Shown here: piece by piece, positions 1 through 8,808 of the stretch
How the letters are laid out: every line of letters starts with the position of its first letter
Numbering within the stretch: the first letter of the stretch is position 1
DNA from: CCY15215 sp039194995
GTDB taxonomy: Bacteria > Cyanobacteriota > Cyanobacteriia > Cyanobacteriales > Spirulinaceae
Assembly (NCBI GenBank): GCA_039194995.1
Contig: JBCCVR010000004.1
Coordinates: 1 to 64,000, forward strand
DNA length: 64,000 nt
Reading direction: 5' to 3'
The notes under the pieces: model-generated
Told to the model about the DNA's origin: nothing
Databases searched by the model: none
Seen by the model: the letters and a program-made list of their open reading frames with translations, nothing else
Position numbers and translations under genes: made by a program

Positions 1-920
1 GGATCTAGCAAAAGCACGTCAAAAACTTCATCAACCACAACACCAGCAATTAGATCGTCAATCTCGACTATAACCACTTTGATGGGTAGCGATCGCTCGA
101 TCCATGGCAATTCTAAGAGATTACAAATATCAATTAAGGTGATAATTTCTCCTCGTAAATTAATATTTCCCACGATATGCGAAGGACAACAAGGAACCGG
201 GGTAATTTTAAGCACTTCGGTAAATTCGCGCACAATTTTTAAATCGATTCCAAAGACTTCTCTACCTAATTTGACAACAGCTAAAGGAATAAATTGATGC
301 TTGTCGAGTAACTCATTGTGCTGCATCAAATTGAGAGTTCGTTCCTTTAAAATTTGTCTTTCTTCTGGTGTAGCATGGTCATAAAATACGCGAATGGGTT
401 GCAAATCTTGTTCGCTTTCTCGTTTTAATTCTTCTAACTCATTAACATCTAGATCGAGTATATTTTCGGAGTCGCGATCGCCATTTTGTTTTGCAGGTAA
501 AATTAAAGCATCGGGATTGAGCAAAACAATAATTTTATCTTCTATTTTAGCAATTCCTTTTTTCAAAGATACTTCTTTTCGGGTTTCGTCGTTGCCTTCA
601 TAAACTAAGTGAGTCGCAATTTCTGCGATCGGAAATTGACGGACTTCCCGAACTTGATTGGCAACAATTCCAATGCGGCGATTTTGCCAATGAATCACGA
701 TCGTGCTATCTGTTAAAGAATATTTAGGAGAATGATAGCCAAGGCGTAAATAAAGATCGATAATGGGCAGGATTTCACCCCGCAAATTAATCAAGCCAAC
801 GATTTCGCGAGGTGAATCTAGAATAGGGGTAATCTCGGGCAGAAAAAATATCTCTTCAACGGCTTCTGTTTCAATACCGTACGTGGAATGTCCCAAATTA
901 AAGGTGAGATAAGTTTGCAT
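1..920 (-). CDS. Tandem CheW-like protein (3' end outside window)
   Basis: The reverse strand reads open from an ATG at 920 to the window edge, about 306 residues with no stop, so the C-terminus is missing. It contains two CheW-type halves. The first begins MQTYLTFNLG and carries a GLINLRGEILPIIDLYLRLG stretch; the second repeats the pattern as VGNINLRGEIITLIDI. CheW domains couple chemoreceptors to the CheA kinase, and tandem forms occur in cyanobacterial phototaxis and chemotaxis clusters. CheR lies just upstream in transcription (968-2449), which supports a chemosensory role. The linker between the halves is charged and may be flexible. Family call is confident; the pathway controlled (motility or other) is not shown. 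Confidence 0.85.
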   Translation of the reverse strand, partial: MQTYLTFNLGHSTYGIETEAVEEIFFLPEITPILDSPREIVGLINLRGEILPIIDLYLRLGYHSPKYSLTDSTIVIHWQNRRIGIVANQVREVRQFPIAEIATHLVYEGNDETRKEVSLKKGIAKIEDKIIVLLNPDALILPAKQNGDRDSENILDLDVNELEELKRESEQDLQPIRVFYDHATPEERQILKERTLNLMQHNELLDKHQFIPLAVVKLGREVFGIDLKIVREFTEVLKITPVPCCPSHIVGNINLRGEIITLIDICNLLELPWIERSLPIKVVIVEIDDLIAGVVVDEVFDVLLLD

Positions 921-950
921 ATTGGTTATTAGTTATTGGTTATTGGTTTC
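921..950. repeat. TTATTGGTTATTAG-type short repeat tract
   Basis: A/T-rich tract built from overlapping TTATTGG and TTATTAG units between cheW and cheR. A very similar tract is found at 16097-16125. Such tracts are frequent in cyanobacterial intergenic DNA; no function is visible. Confidence 0.6.
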
Positions 951-967
951 TCTCATTTGGGGGAATT

Positions 968-2449
968 TTACTCTTTACTCTTTCCTTGTTTTTCGAGTTC
1001 TAGAGCAGTGTAGTGCATTTTTTTTGCACGATCGCGGTCGCCTTCACAATGATATAAATAAGCCAGTTCTCGATAAGCTGGAATTGAATTAGGTTCGAGA
1101 TAAACTATCTTTTTATAATATTGCTTCTCGTCGGTAAAATTGCCGCATTCGCGAGCGACTTGGGCGAGCAAATAATAAATATCTACTGAAAAACTATCAA
1201 TTTCTAATGCTTTTTTACAACATTCAACAGCATGATTGTATTGTCCGGAATTTGCATAAATTTTAGCTAAAAGATAGAACGCATCAAAACTCTGCGGTTT
1301 TAAGTTCAAGGCATATTTCGATCTCGCGATCGCAGCCATATATTCTTTTTGCAAGAATAAGGCTTCGGCCTCTTGAAGACATTGTTCTGGTGAAACCCGA
1401 TCTCGATCTCCCATCGCAATAGGAATCGATGCCCGATCGGAGAAATTTTGGCGATCGCCAGAAGTCCGAACGCTATTCAATTTTGGTTGGCGAGAAATTG
1501 TGCCCCCGAGTTCTCGGGTAAGCTCCAATTGAGTGGGGAGCTTAGTAAGCCAGAGGTTATTCTTCTCTTGTAAAAATACCTCCGGCTCATTTTTTTGCCG
1601 CTTAATATTCTTTTGATAAAGGATTGATTCGGGAAACATTTTACTTTGAAATAAAGTTAAATCCTGTCCGTATAATTCCGCATGACCCGTCAGCAAATAG
1701 CCATCAAATGCCAGCGATCGCGAAAAACTCACAAGGGTGTTTTGTAGTGCAGTTTTGGAAAAGTAGATAAAAACGTTGCGACAGACAATTAAATCAAAAT
1801 AGTCTGGATCGTTATAGGGAAAACTAGATAAGTCGGCTAAGTTACTATAGTGAAATGTTACTCGTCGGCGCAGGCGATCGCGGAGGAGATAGCCGCGCTC
1901 TGTGGTATGAAAATACTGTTGTTGCAGTTCTCGATCCGAACTCCGAAACGACCAATTGCCATAGATTCCTTCCCGTGCTTTTTGTAACGTAGCCAAGTTG
2001 ATATCCGTCCCTAAAATGAGGAGATTCCAGCGATCGATATCCGGTAGCAATTGCTCGAGTACAATTGCCAAAGAGTAGACTTCTTCTCCGGTGGAACATC
2101 CCGCACTCCACACCCGCAAGGTTTTGGCCCGGTAGCGGCGTTCGATCAGTTCTGGCAAAATATGACGTTTGAGGAGAGAAAATTGGCCGCGATCTCGAAA
2201 AAAATAGCTTTCCGGGTTGGTTAACAGGCTAATTAAAGTTTGCCATTCTTCGGAATTTTGTTGAGTTTCATCAGCCAAACAATTGTAATAAGAATTAACC
2301 GCCGATAAGTGCAGGGATTGCATGCGAAATTGAATGGTGCGCTCGAGAATCTTACGGTCGCGTTCTCGAATCTCCAATCCCGTTCGTTTGGCGATCAAGC
2401 GAACGAAAGATTCAATGAGGAGAGGATTGAGTTTTTGTCTTGAGGACAT
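968..2449 (-). CDS. cheR: CheR-type MCP methyltransferase with C-terminal TPR repeats
   Basis: 493 residues. The N-terminal 270 residues are a CheR methyltransferase: an all-alpha N-domain, then the SAM-binding motif VWSAGCSTGEE near residue 113 and the late motif DLIVCRNVFIYF near residue 220. CheR transfers methyl groups from S-adenosylmethionine to glutamates of chemoreceptors. The final 120 residues (about 365-485) are three tetratricopeptide units (for example AYRELAYLYHCEGDRDRAKK), a known CheR-TPR architecture in which the TPR docks partner proteins. It is transcribed towards the CheW-like gene, 47 bases away, and probably forms an operon with it. The middle linker (residues 280-360) is poorly structured. 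Confidence 0.92.
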   Translation of the reverse strand: MSSRQKLNPLLIESFVRLIAKRTGLEIRERDRKILERTIQFRMQSLHLSAVNSYYNCLADETQQNSEEWQTLISLLTNPESYFFRDRGQFSLLKRHILPELIERRYRAKTLRVWSAGCSTGEEVYSLAIVLEQLLPDIDRWNLLILGTDINLATLQKAREGIYGNWSFRSSDRELQQQYFHTTERGYLLRDRLRRRVTFHYSNLADLSSFPYNDPDYFDLIVCRNVFIYFSKTALQNTLVSFSRSLAFDGYLLTGHAELYGQDLTLFQSKMFPESILYQKNIKRQKNEPEVFLQEKNNLWLTKLPTQLELTRELGGTISRQPKLNSVRTSGDRQNFSDRASIPIAMGDRDRVSPEQCLQEAEALFLQKEYMAAIARSKYALNLKPQSFDAFYLLAKIYANSGQYNHAVECCKKALEIDSFSVDIYYLLAQVARECGNFTDEKQYYKKIVYLEPNSIPAYRELAYLYHCEGDRDRAKKMHYTALELEKQGKSKE

Positions 2450-2513
2450 GAAGTTCCTTTTCGTCCGCCACAGAGAATAATTGAAGATATGCCAAGATTG
2501 GGATTGAGTAGTT

Positions 2514-2885
2514 TTAGTTTAGCGATTGAATCTGCTGCAAACACGCGGGGACATTATTTCTAAAGAAATTGCCAACTTCCTCGCGTGATTCGCGATCGCC
2601 TTGTTCTAAACCCGCAAACAAAGAAATAAACTCTGCATGAGAATAAGTCTGCTGGAATCGATCCGATAAGCAAACACAAATCTCGACGCGATCATACACT
2701 TCCTCTCGATTGGAAAAATTCGGGGCGTTATCCTCATCTAATATACAACCGGCCAGAAAGGTTGCACGGCTGCCTGCCGGGTAAGCGTCGGTTTGTGGTG
2801 AATTCGTTTGGGCTGAAACGGGTAGGAGAAGAGACAGAGCCATCATTCCCCCGATCGCTGCAATACTCGATTGAAATTCGTTCAC
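2514..2885 (-). CDS. Small secreted protein of unknown function
   Basis: 123 residues. Residues 1-25 look like a signal peptide (hydrophobic AIGGMMALSLLLPVSA then AQ), so export to the periplasm or lumen is likely. The mature part has four cysteines (AGCILD, EICVCL, PACLQQ), which could form two disulfides. I recognise no domain. It lies 64 bases upstream of cheR on the same strand but nothing else links them. Confidence 0.65.
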   Translation of the reverse strand: MNEFQSSIAAIGGMMALSLLLPVSAQTNSPQTDAYPAGSRATFLAGCILDEDNAPNFSNREEVYDRVEICVCLSDRFQQTYSHAEFISLFAGLEQGDRESREEVGNFFRNNVPACLQQIQSLN

Positions 2886-3250
2886 GCTCGCTTAACTCGC
2901 CTACTCGCTACTTTCAAGATAGCTTGTTAAGAACGGGTCTGCCAATAAAAAATCAAAAAACTATGTATAAAATTTATGTTAAGATTATTTTCTAATTTGT
3001 TATCTTAAGTTAAGAGATTTATATTTATTTTTAACCAATCAAGAGCGAGGCGAGTCATTGAGTAAAATACAGTATCAGAGGTGAGGAACAATTGAAGATA
3101 TTAATGATGTAAATTCAAAAATGTGGATCTAATAGCATAGGTCTATTATAGAAGTGGTTAAGAGGCAGGTTAATCGATCGTAATATAAACCACTGTTTCT
3201 ACAAACTTGCAATTATCCTATCGGTTAAAAATGCGATCGGGAAAGAGAAT
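2886..3250. other. AT-rich intergenic region
   Basis: 365 bases between divergent genes, markedly A/T-rich. It should hold the promoters of the secreted protein and the phosphoesterase. I see no RNA gene, repeat or open frame with a ribosome binding site. Confidence 0.5.
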
Positions 3251-3997
3251 GTGAAAATTTTAATTTTAAGTGACTTACATGTAGAATTTGAGGGGTTTCG
3301 CATTCCCGATACGGATGCCGATATCATTATTTTGGCGGGAGATATTCATATCGGTTGCAGGGGGTTGTTCTGGGCTGCCCGAGAAGTTGCAGATCGCCCC
3401 ATCTTATACATTTTAGGCAATCACGAATACTATACAGAGGCTTATCCCAAACTGATTGGGAAATTAAAAGAGCAAGCAGCAGACACAAATATCTGGGTTT
3501 TAGAAAACGATCGCGTTGTTTTCAATGATGTGACCTTTCTTGGCTGTACTTTGTGGACGAATTTTCGGCTATTTGGCGATCCGGTCTTGGCTGGATACCG
3601 GGCAATGGAAAAAATGAATGACTATCGAAAAATTCGTCTCTCTCCTCAATATTCTAGGCTGCGATCGCGAGATACGGCAATGATCCATCAACGCTCTTTT
3701 TCTTGGCTGCAAGCTAATTTAACGGATGCTAAAACCTCAAAAATTGTGGTCATTACCCATCACGCACCCAGTAAGAAATCCGTTCCTGCCGACGCATTGC
3801 AGGATCTTTTAGCAGCAGCTTATGCCTCGGATCTCGACGAAGCGATCGCGAAATCCAATGTCAACCTCTGGATTCACGGACACATACACCACTCTGTCGA
3901 TTATCATATCGGCAATACGCGCATTCTTTCAAATCCTCGCGGCTATCCTAACGGGTTTAATCCGCAATTTAATTCGGGATTGATTGTAGAAATTTAG
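3251..3997 (+). CDS. Calcineurin-like metallophosphoesterase
   Basis: 248 residues with a GTG start. The metal-binding motifs of the family appear in order: SDLHVE (residues 7-12), LAGDIHIG (27-34), LGNHEYY (54-60), ITHHAPS (about 170) and WIHGHIHHS (about 216-224). These residues chelate two metal ions and hydrolyse phosphomono- or diesters. There is no signal peptide, so it is probably cytoplasmic. The substrate cannot be told from sequence. Its stop lies only two bases from the convergent murT-like gene. Confidence 0.88.
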   Translation: MKILILSDLHVEFEGFRIPDTDADIIILAGDIHIGCRGLFWAAREVADRPILYILGNHEYYTEAYPKLIGKLKEQAADTNIWVLENDRVVFNDVTFLGCTLWTNFRLFGDPVLAGYRAMEKMNDYRKIRLSPQYSRLRSRDTAMIHQRSFSWLQANLTDAKTSKIVVITHHAPSKKSVPADALQDLLAAAYASDLDEAIAKSNVNLWIHGHIHHSVDYHIGNTRILSNPRGYPNGFNPQFNSGLIVEI

Positions 3998-3999
3998 TT

Positions 4000-5346
4000 T
4001 TATAATATTTCTCTGCCCGTGAGAATTTTTCTAACTTCTAACATGGCTGAATAGGTCGGAAGAATATGCAAAGTTTCTTCATTCGGACTATTTTCTAAAG
4101 CAGTTTGGATAGCTGCTTGTAAATCTTCTTTCACGATAAGATTCAAGTTTTTTGCCTCTATTTCTTGACTATCTTGACTGTATTTGAGGCGCAAAGCCAT
4201 ATCGTAAACGCGATCGCCACTGACGACAATCGTTCCCCCCAAATGCACTAATTTTTCTGTATCTACATCCCAAATCCAAGAGACATCTGTGCCATCGGGA
4301 ATGCGATCGTTGAGGACGATCAGCGTTGTTGAGGATTTTCCCTGCATTTTAATATCATTAACGGCCCGGATCGTTTCATTCATACCAACCGGATTTTTAG
4401 AGAGTAAAATACGAACGTGTTTCCCTTTTACGGTTAATTCTTCTGCCCGTCCAAAAGCCGCCCTGAAATTTTGAATGGTTGTATTAATATTGTCGCGCGA
4501 GATGCCGATTTCTTGTGCTAATAATCCGGCGGCAAGGGTATTATATTTATTATAAACGCCGATGAGAATCTGTCCCCATTCTTGACTGTCGAGAGCAGTT
4601 TTACTCTTTTCAAAACCGCATTTCGGGCAGCTGTAATCGCCGAGATGAGATAGATAAACCCCTTGATAATTTAAAAGATGACCGCAACGAGGACAATAAA
4701 TCGAATCGACGGCATGGGGAATTTCTTCCAGATAGCGATCGGGTTCGTTTAACCCAAAAAAGAGGACTTTCTGAGATAGATTTTGCCCCAAATAGGAGAG
4801 GGTTGGATCGTCTGCATTGAGGACGATCGCGGTATCTTGAGGAAGAGGCGCGATCGCTTGCTGCCAGCGAAAACTAATCGTATCGACTTCTCCATAGCGA
4901 TCCAATTGATCGCGAAACAAATTCAATCCTAGAATATAGCGCGGGTGACAATCTCGGAGAACCAAAGGTAAAATATTTTCATCAACTTCTAAAATTGCAT
5001 AATCTGTTTTTAATTGTCCGATTAAATTGGTATCCGCTAAAAGTGCTGTAATCAAACCATTAATCAAGTTAGCACCCGTCGCATTATGGGTAACTTTTGC
5101 ACCGTTATCCTCTAATATTTTTCGTAGTAAAAGCGAAGTGGTTGTTTTACCATTCGTCCCGACAATGAGAATAACGCCCTGTTTGACTTGCTCGAAGAGT
5201 AAGGGTAACAAACGAGGGTGAATGCGCCTAGAAACCTCTCCCGGAAGCACGCTAGCCGCCCCTAATTTTAAACCTTTAACGAGAGCCGTAACGGTTTTGG
5301 CAACTCCTACCGCCAGTCCCAAGCGAATGCGATCGAATACGTTCAT
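4000..5346 (-). CDS. murT: Mur ligase family protein, MurT-like (DUF1727)
   Basis: About 448 residues from the ATG at 5346; the open frame extends to 5544 but that part overlaps the divergent gene at 5487 and is not family-like. A P-loop GTNGKTTT follows the leader helix. A zinc-ribbon insertion with four cysteines (CPRCG...CPKCG) sits mid-protein and is diagnostic for MurT. The C-terminus matches DUF1727. MurT pairs with the glutaminase GatD to amidate D-glutamate in peptidoglycan lipid II. The usual gatD neighbour is not present here: the adjacent gene is an unrelated phosphoesterase. Reaction is inferred from the family. Confidence 0.85.
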   Translation of the reverse strand: MNVFDRIRLGLAVGVAKTVTALVKGLKLGAASVLPGEVSRRIHPRLLPLLFEQVKQGVILIVGTNGKTTTSLLLRKILEDNGAKVTHNATGANLINGLITALLADTNLIGQLKTDYAILEVDENILPLVLRDCHPRYILGLNLFRDQLDRYGEVDTISFRWQQAIAPLPQDTAIVLNADDPTLSYLGQNLSQKVLFFGLNEPDRYLEEIPHAVDSIYCPRCGHLLNYQGVYLSHLGDYSCPKCGFEKSKTALDSQEWGQILIGVYNKYNTLAAGLLAQEIGISRDNINTTIQNFRAAFGRAEELTVKGKHVRILLSKNPVGMNETIRAVNDIKMQGKSSTTLIVLNDRIPDGTDVSWIWDVDTEKLVHLGGTIVVSGDRVYDMALRLKYSQDSQEIEAKNLNLIVKEDLQAAIQTALENSPNEETLHILPTYSAMLEVRKILTGREIL

Positions 5347-5486
5347 GCGTTCGGTGATTAACAAGCCAATCCCAATTATCAACCATTGGGGAGCGATTAT
5401 CAATAAATTTTGCGATCGCGACAGGCATTTCGATCGGGGTGCGCTTACCATAGATTGGCATGGCTGCTTGAGGTTAATCAAATCCG

Positions 5487-6440
5487 ATGAAATCATTGCG
5501 TTGGTTCTTCTCGATTCTCTTGGCTTTAATTCTCGCGATCGCATTGATTTTCTCTTTACCGGCTACGGCGATCGTCCAACAAATTACCAACGTTCAAATT
5601 GTTAAAACTTGGTTTAATGAGAGTAATGCTTACGATGAGTTTCTAGCTGCTACCTTTCAAGAACAGTTATCGGGCACGATTCCACAAATTGGGAACCTGC
5701 CGATCGGGAATAATAGCCAAATTTTTACTGCGATCGCCCAATCTATTCCCGACGATTTCGTGCAAAATCTATTTGAAACAGTTCTCGATGCTCATTTCGA
5801 TTATTTTCACGGTCGCACGGAACAAGTCGAATTTACCATTGATTTGACCGATATTGCTCAAAGTATCAATCCCAATCTTCCCAATTTACCGACAGAAAAT
5901 AATAATACACCTCCTATTTTACCTCCCGGCAATCCTCCTGCACCTCCTCTAATCGATCCATCACAATTGAATTCCTCTCAATTGCCTAACGGTCTATCCG
6001 ATCGCCTCACGATTACAGCAGAAGATATCCAACTCGATTATAATAACCTTGCCAATATCCGACAATTCTTTTCAATTGCAACCCTCATTCCTCGTCTGAG
6101 TTATGGGTTAATTTTGTTTCTTTCGATCTTTATTCTCGCGATCTCGCCCCGTCCTTGGCGAAATGGTCTATCGGTGCTGAGTTTGACTTGGATTCCCAGT
6201 ACAATTCTAGTCATGCTATTGACTTTAGGTGCGCGATCGCCCTCTTTAAATACGATACAAACTCAACTCAATAACACCGTTGTTCAAGACGATCCCGCCG
6301 CCGGAAATTTACTGTTAAAAACAGCGATCGTTGCTCATGCTTCTATAAGCGATCGCATTCTTTTTCTCTCTGGATGTGGCGTTTTATTGGGAGTTATTTT
6401 TCTGGCGATCGCGCTTATTAGTCGGCGAACTACCAGTTAA
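5487..6440 (+). CDS. Membrane protein of unknown function
   Basis: 317 residues. An N-terminal hydrophobic helix (residues 5-28) acts as signal or anchor. A soluble domain follows, including a Pro/Asn-rich linker about residues 130-165 (many LPP and NPP units). Three further membrane helices lie at about 205-222, 236-252 and 287-312. The layout suggests a large extracytoplasmic domain facing the periplasm. No enzymatic motif is recognised. It starts 140 bases from the divergent murT-like gene. Confidence 0.7.
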   Translation: MKSLRWFFSILLALILAIALIFSLPATAIVQQITNVQIVKTWFNESNAYDEFLAATFQEQLSGTIPQIGNLPIGNNSQIFTAIAQSIPDDFVQNLFETVLDAHFDYFHGRTEQVEFTIDLTDIAQSINPNLPNLPTENNNTPPILPPGNPPAPPLIDPSQLNSSQLPNGLSDRLTITAEDIQLDYNNLANIRQFFSIATLIPRLSYGLILFLSIFILAISPRPWRNGLSVLSLTWIPSTILVMLLTLGARSPSLNTIQTQLNNTVVQDDPAAGNLLLKTAIVAHASISDRILFLSGCGVLLGVIFLAIALISRRTTS

Positions 6441-6596
6441 AAGTTTATTTCTTGAATAGCAACCAAACAATATAAATACCTCAGTTTTAGATTTGTCATG
6501 AAAAATACAAAATATTCAATAAAATAGAATTATTAAAAAATAGACATGATTTTATAAAATATCTTGTAGTGATAGTATTATAGATTCCTCAATAAT

Positions 6597-6613
6597 CCTT
6601 ATCGATAATAAGG
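6597..6613. promoter_or_regulatory. Short inverted repeat upstream of purN
   Basis: CCTTAT-CGATA-ATAAGG, a 6-bp stem in an A/T-rich leader 37 bases before purN. It could be an operator or a weak terminator for the preceding membrane-protein gene. No known regulator site is recognised. Confidence 0.3.
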
Positions 6614-6649
6614 AACTCTTCTTTTTATAATCGCGATCGCTCGAGTCAA

Positions 6650-7318
6650 ATGAATTTAATTTCCACGTCCGAAATCACTTCACCTGAATCCCAAAATAGC
6701 TCTGTTTTAATTTCTCCTCCTATTACTTCAGAAGAAACCAAACTGGAACAAACTTTACACCTAGGCGTTTTAGCATCTGGGAGCGGGAGCAATTTTGAAG
6801 CGATCGCTAAAGCAATCGAAGCCGGACAACTCAACGCAAAAATACAAGTTCTCATCTATAATAAACCCAAAGCTAAAGCCGCAGAACGGGCAAAAAATCT
6901 CGGCATTCCCTCAGTGCTTTTGAATCACAAACATTATAAAAGCCGAGAAGAACTCGATCGCGCCATTGTCGAAACTTTACAACAATATCAAGCCAATTGG
7001 GTGATTATGGCAGGTTGGATGCGAGTTGTTACTTCAACTTTACTGGATGCGTTTCCCGATCGCGCGATCAACATTCACCCTAGTTTGCTCCCCAGTTTCC
7101 CCGGCACTAAAGCAGTAGAACAAGCCCTAGAAGCTGGGGTTAAAGTCACTGGATGTACCGTACATTTAGTTTGCGTTGAAGTCGATAGCGGTCCCATTCT
7201 CATGCAGGCTGTCGTTCCCGTCTTACCGGATGATACCCCCGATACCTTGCACGCTCGCATTCAAGTCCAGGAACATCGCATCTTTCCCCCTGCGATCGCC
7301 CTTGCTACGCGACAATAG
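6650..7318 (+). CDS. purN: Phosphoribosylglycinamide formyltransferase
   Basis: 222 residues. PurN transfers a formyl group from 10-formyl-tetrahydrofolate to GAR in purine synthesis. The phosphate-binding N-motif LASGSGSNFEAI starts near residue 43. The folate/catalytic region MAGWMRVV and the signature NIHPSLLPSFPG (catalytic Asn and His) follow, then the catalytic Asp in DSGPIL. The N-terminal 38 residues, rich in Ser/Thr/Pro, precede the usual start of the family; a shorter protein starting downstream is possible. All key residues are present, so the enzyme should be active. Confidence 0.93.
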   Translation: MNLISTSEITSPESQNSSVLISPPITSEETKLEQTLHLGVLASGSGSNFEAIAKAIEAGQLNAKIQVLIYNKPKAKAAERAKNLGIPSVLLNHKHYKSREELDRAIVETLQQYQANWVIMAGWMRVVTSTLLDAFPDRAINIHPSLLPSFPGTKAVEQALEAGVKVTGCTVHLVCVEVDSGPILMQAVVPVLPDDTPDTLHARIQVQEHRIFPPAIALATRQ

Positions 7319-7361
7319 ATAGAGCATAAAGTCTGAGAATCTTGCAATCCAATTTAAGTCA

Positions 7362-8087
7362 TTACAATTCATCGCCACTCAAACGGTTGATTTGAGCTTG
7401 TAGAGGTGAAGTAATGCGTGACATTAAACGGGAAAAAGGTAGACTTTGAATATATACCTTACCCGGCCCTGTCATTTTTGCTAAAAATAACCCTTCGCCG
7501 CCAAATAAAAGATTTTTAATCCCTTTCATGAACTGGATATCGTAGTCTACTGACGGAGCAAAAGCAACCAAACATCCCGTATCGACTCTTAACACTTCTC
7601 CTCGTCCTAAATCCTTCTCAATAATTGCCCCTCCTGCTTGGACAAATGCCAAACCATCTCCTTGCAAACGCTGCAAAATAAACCCTTCTCCACCAAAAAA
7701 TCCCGCACCCAAACGCTTGGTAAATGCCACTTTAATTTCCGTTCCACTCGCCGCACACAAAAATGCGTCTTTTTGACATAAAAACTCTCCCCCTAATGCC
7801 GCTAGATCGAGAGGGATAATTTGACCCGGAGAAGTTGCAGCAAAGCCGACTCTTGCCCGTTTTTTACCGCCATTTGCAAAGGTGGTGATAAAGAAACTTT
7901 CTCCTGTTATCATGCGTTTAAAACCGGAAAAGAGACCGCCTCCTCCCATCCCCGTCTGCATTTCGATGTCTTGTTCCATGTAAGTCATCGTTCCGACTTC
8001 AGCTTGTACGCCTTCACCGGGATCGAGTTCGACTTCAACTAATTGTAAGTCTGCACCGTAGATTTTGTAATCGATAACGTCTGCCAT
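7362..8087 (-). CDS. TIGR00266 / AIM24 family protein
   Basis: 241 residues made of glycine-rich beta strands, with family landmarks GTMTYMEQDIEMQTGMGGG, ESFFITTF and the C-terminal LFGGEGLFLAKMTGPGKVYIQS. This is the bacterial family related to mitochondrial AIM24. Its biochemical role is unknown. There are no membrane segments or signal peptide. It is transcribed separately from purN (convergent) and is followed on the same strand by the peroxiredoxin gene upstream. Confidence 0.88.
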   Translation of the reverse strand: MADVIDYKIYGADLQLVEVELDPGEGVQAEVGTMTYMEQDIEMQTGMGGGGLFSGFKRMITGESFFITTFANGGKKRARVGFAATSPGQIIPLDLAALGGEFLCQKDAFLCAASGTEIKVAFTKRLGAGFFGGEGFILQRLQGDGLAFVQAGGAIIEKDLGRGEVLRVDTGCLVAFAPSVDYDIQFMKGIKNLLFGGEGLFLAKMTGPGKVYIQSLPFSRLMSRITSPLQAQINRLSGDEL

Positions 8088-8121
8088 TTTAACCTCCGAA
8101 TGATTGCTAAGTTAGAACGCG

Positions 8122-8670
8122 TTAAGAAGCCTGTAATTCATCCAATTTTGCTAGGACTTGCTTGCTGTGAATAATGGGTTGCACCCCTAGGAAAATTTCT
8201 CGAAGAATGCCTTCAGGATCGATAATATAAGTATGGCGTAAAGAGAAGAGACCCAACCAAGAACCATAACGTTTGCTGATGCTCCCATCAATATCGGCAA
8301 GGAGGGGAAATTTCAAGCCTTCTGAATCGCAAAAGTCGGCGTGAGAGTCGATATCATCTGCACTTACTCCCAAAATTTGCGCATTTCTGGCGATGTATTC
8401 GGGCAAATCTTTTTGAAATCTTTGGGCTTCTATGGTACATCCGGAGGTGAAATCTTTCGGATAGAAATAAAGAACGACCCATTGCCCGCGATAATCCGAA
8501 AGGGAGATTTCTCCATCTCCCGTATTGGTGGGTAAAGTAAACTCGGGGGCGAGTGCATCGATCGCGGGCTGTTTGCCTCCCAAGGCGATCGCCTCGGGTA
8601 GGAAATTTAACCACATCAGATAGGCGCAAAAGCTCGCAAGCAGTACGCGAAATAGAGAGCGACGGGACAT
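8122..8670 (-). CDS. bcp: Peroxiredoxin Q/BCP with N-terminal signal or anchor
   Basis: 182 residues. Residues 1-30 are a hydrophobic leader (LFRVLLASFCAYLMWLNF), pointing to the thylakoid lumen, periplasm or membrane. The thioredoxin-fold domain carries the peroxidatic cysteine in DFTSGCTIEAQ (about residue 78) within the PKDFTSGC motif. A second Cys in DFCDSEGL could be a resolving residue, though not at the CX4C spacing typical of PrxQ. It reduces hydrogen and organic peroxides using thioredoxin. The leader suggests protection of an extracytoplasmic compartment. Confidence 0.88.
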   Translation of the reverse strand: MSRRSLFRVLLASFCAYLMWLNFLPEAIALGGKQPAIDALAPEFTLPTNTGDGEISLSDYRGQWVVLYFYPKDFTSGCTIEAQRFQKDLPEYIARNAQILGVSADDIDSHADFCDSEGLKFPLLADIDGSISKRYGSWLGLFSLRHTYIIDPEGILREIFLGVQPIIHSKQVLAKLDELQAS

Positions 8671-8808
8671 AACAAAAAACTCAATTAATAGGGCAGTGTT
8701 GGAACGAACGCAATTCTTTTCTGGGAATGACGGCGATTGTTAAGAATTTATTATATCGCTTTGCCCGATCGCGCGGTTATAATCCTAAATTAATTATTTT
8801 GAATTGAT

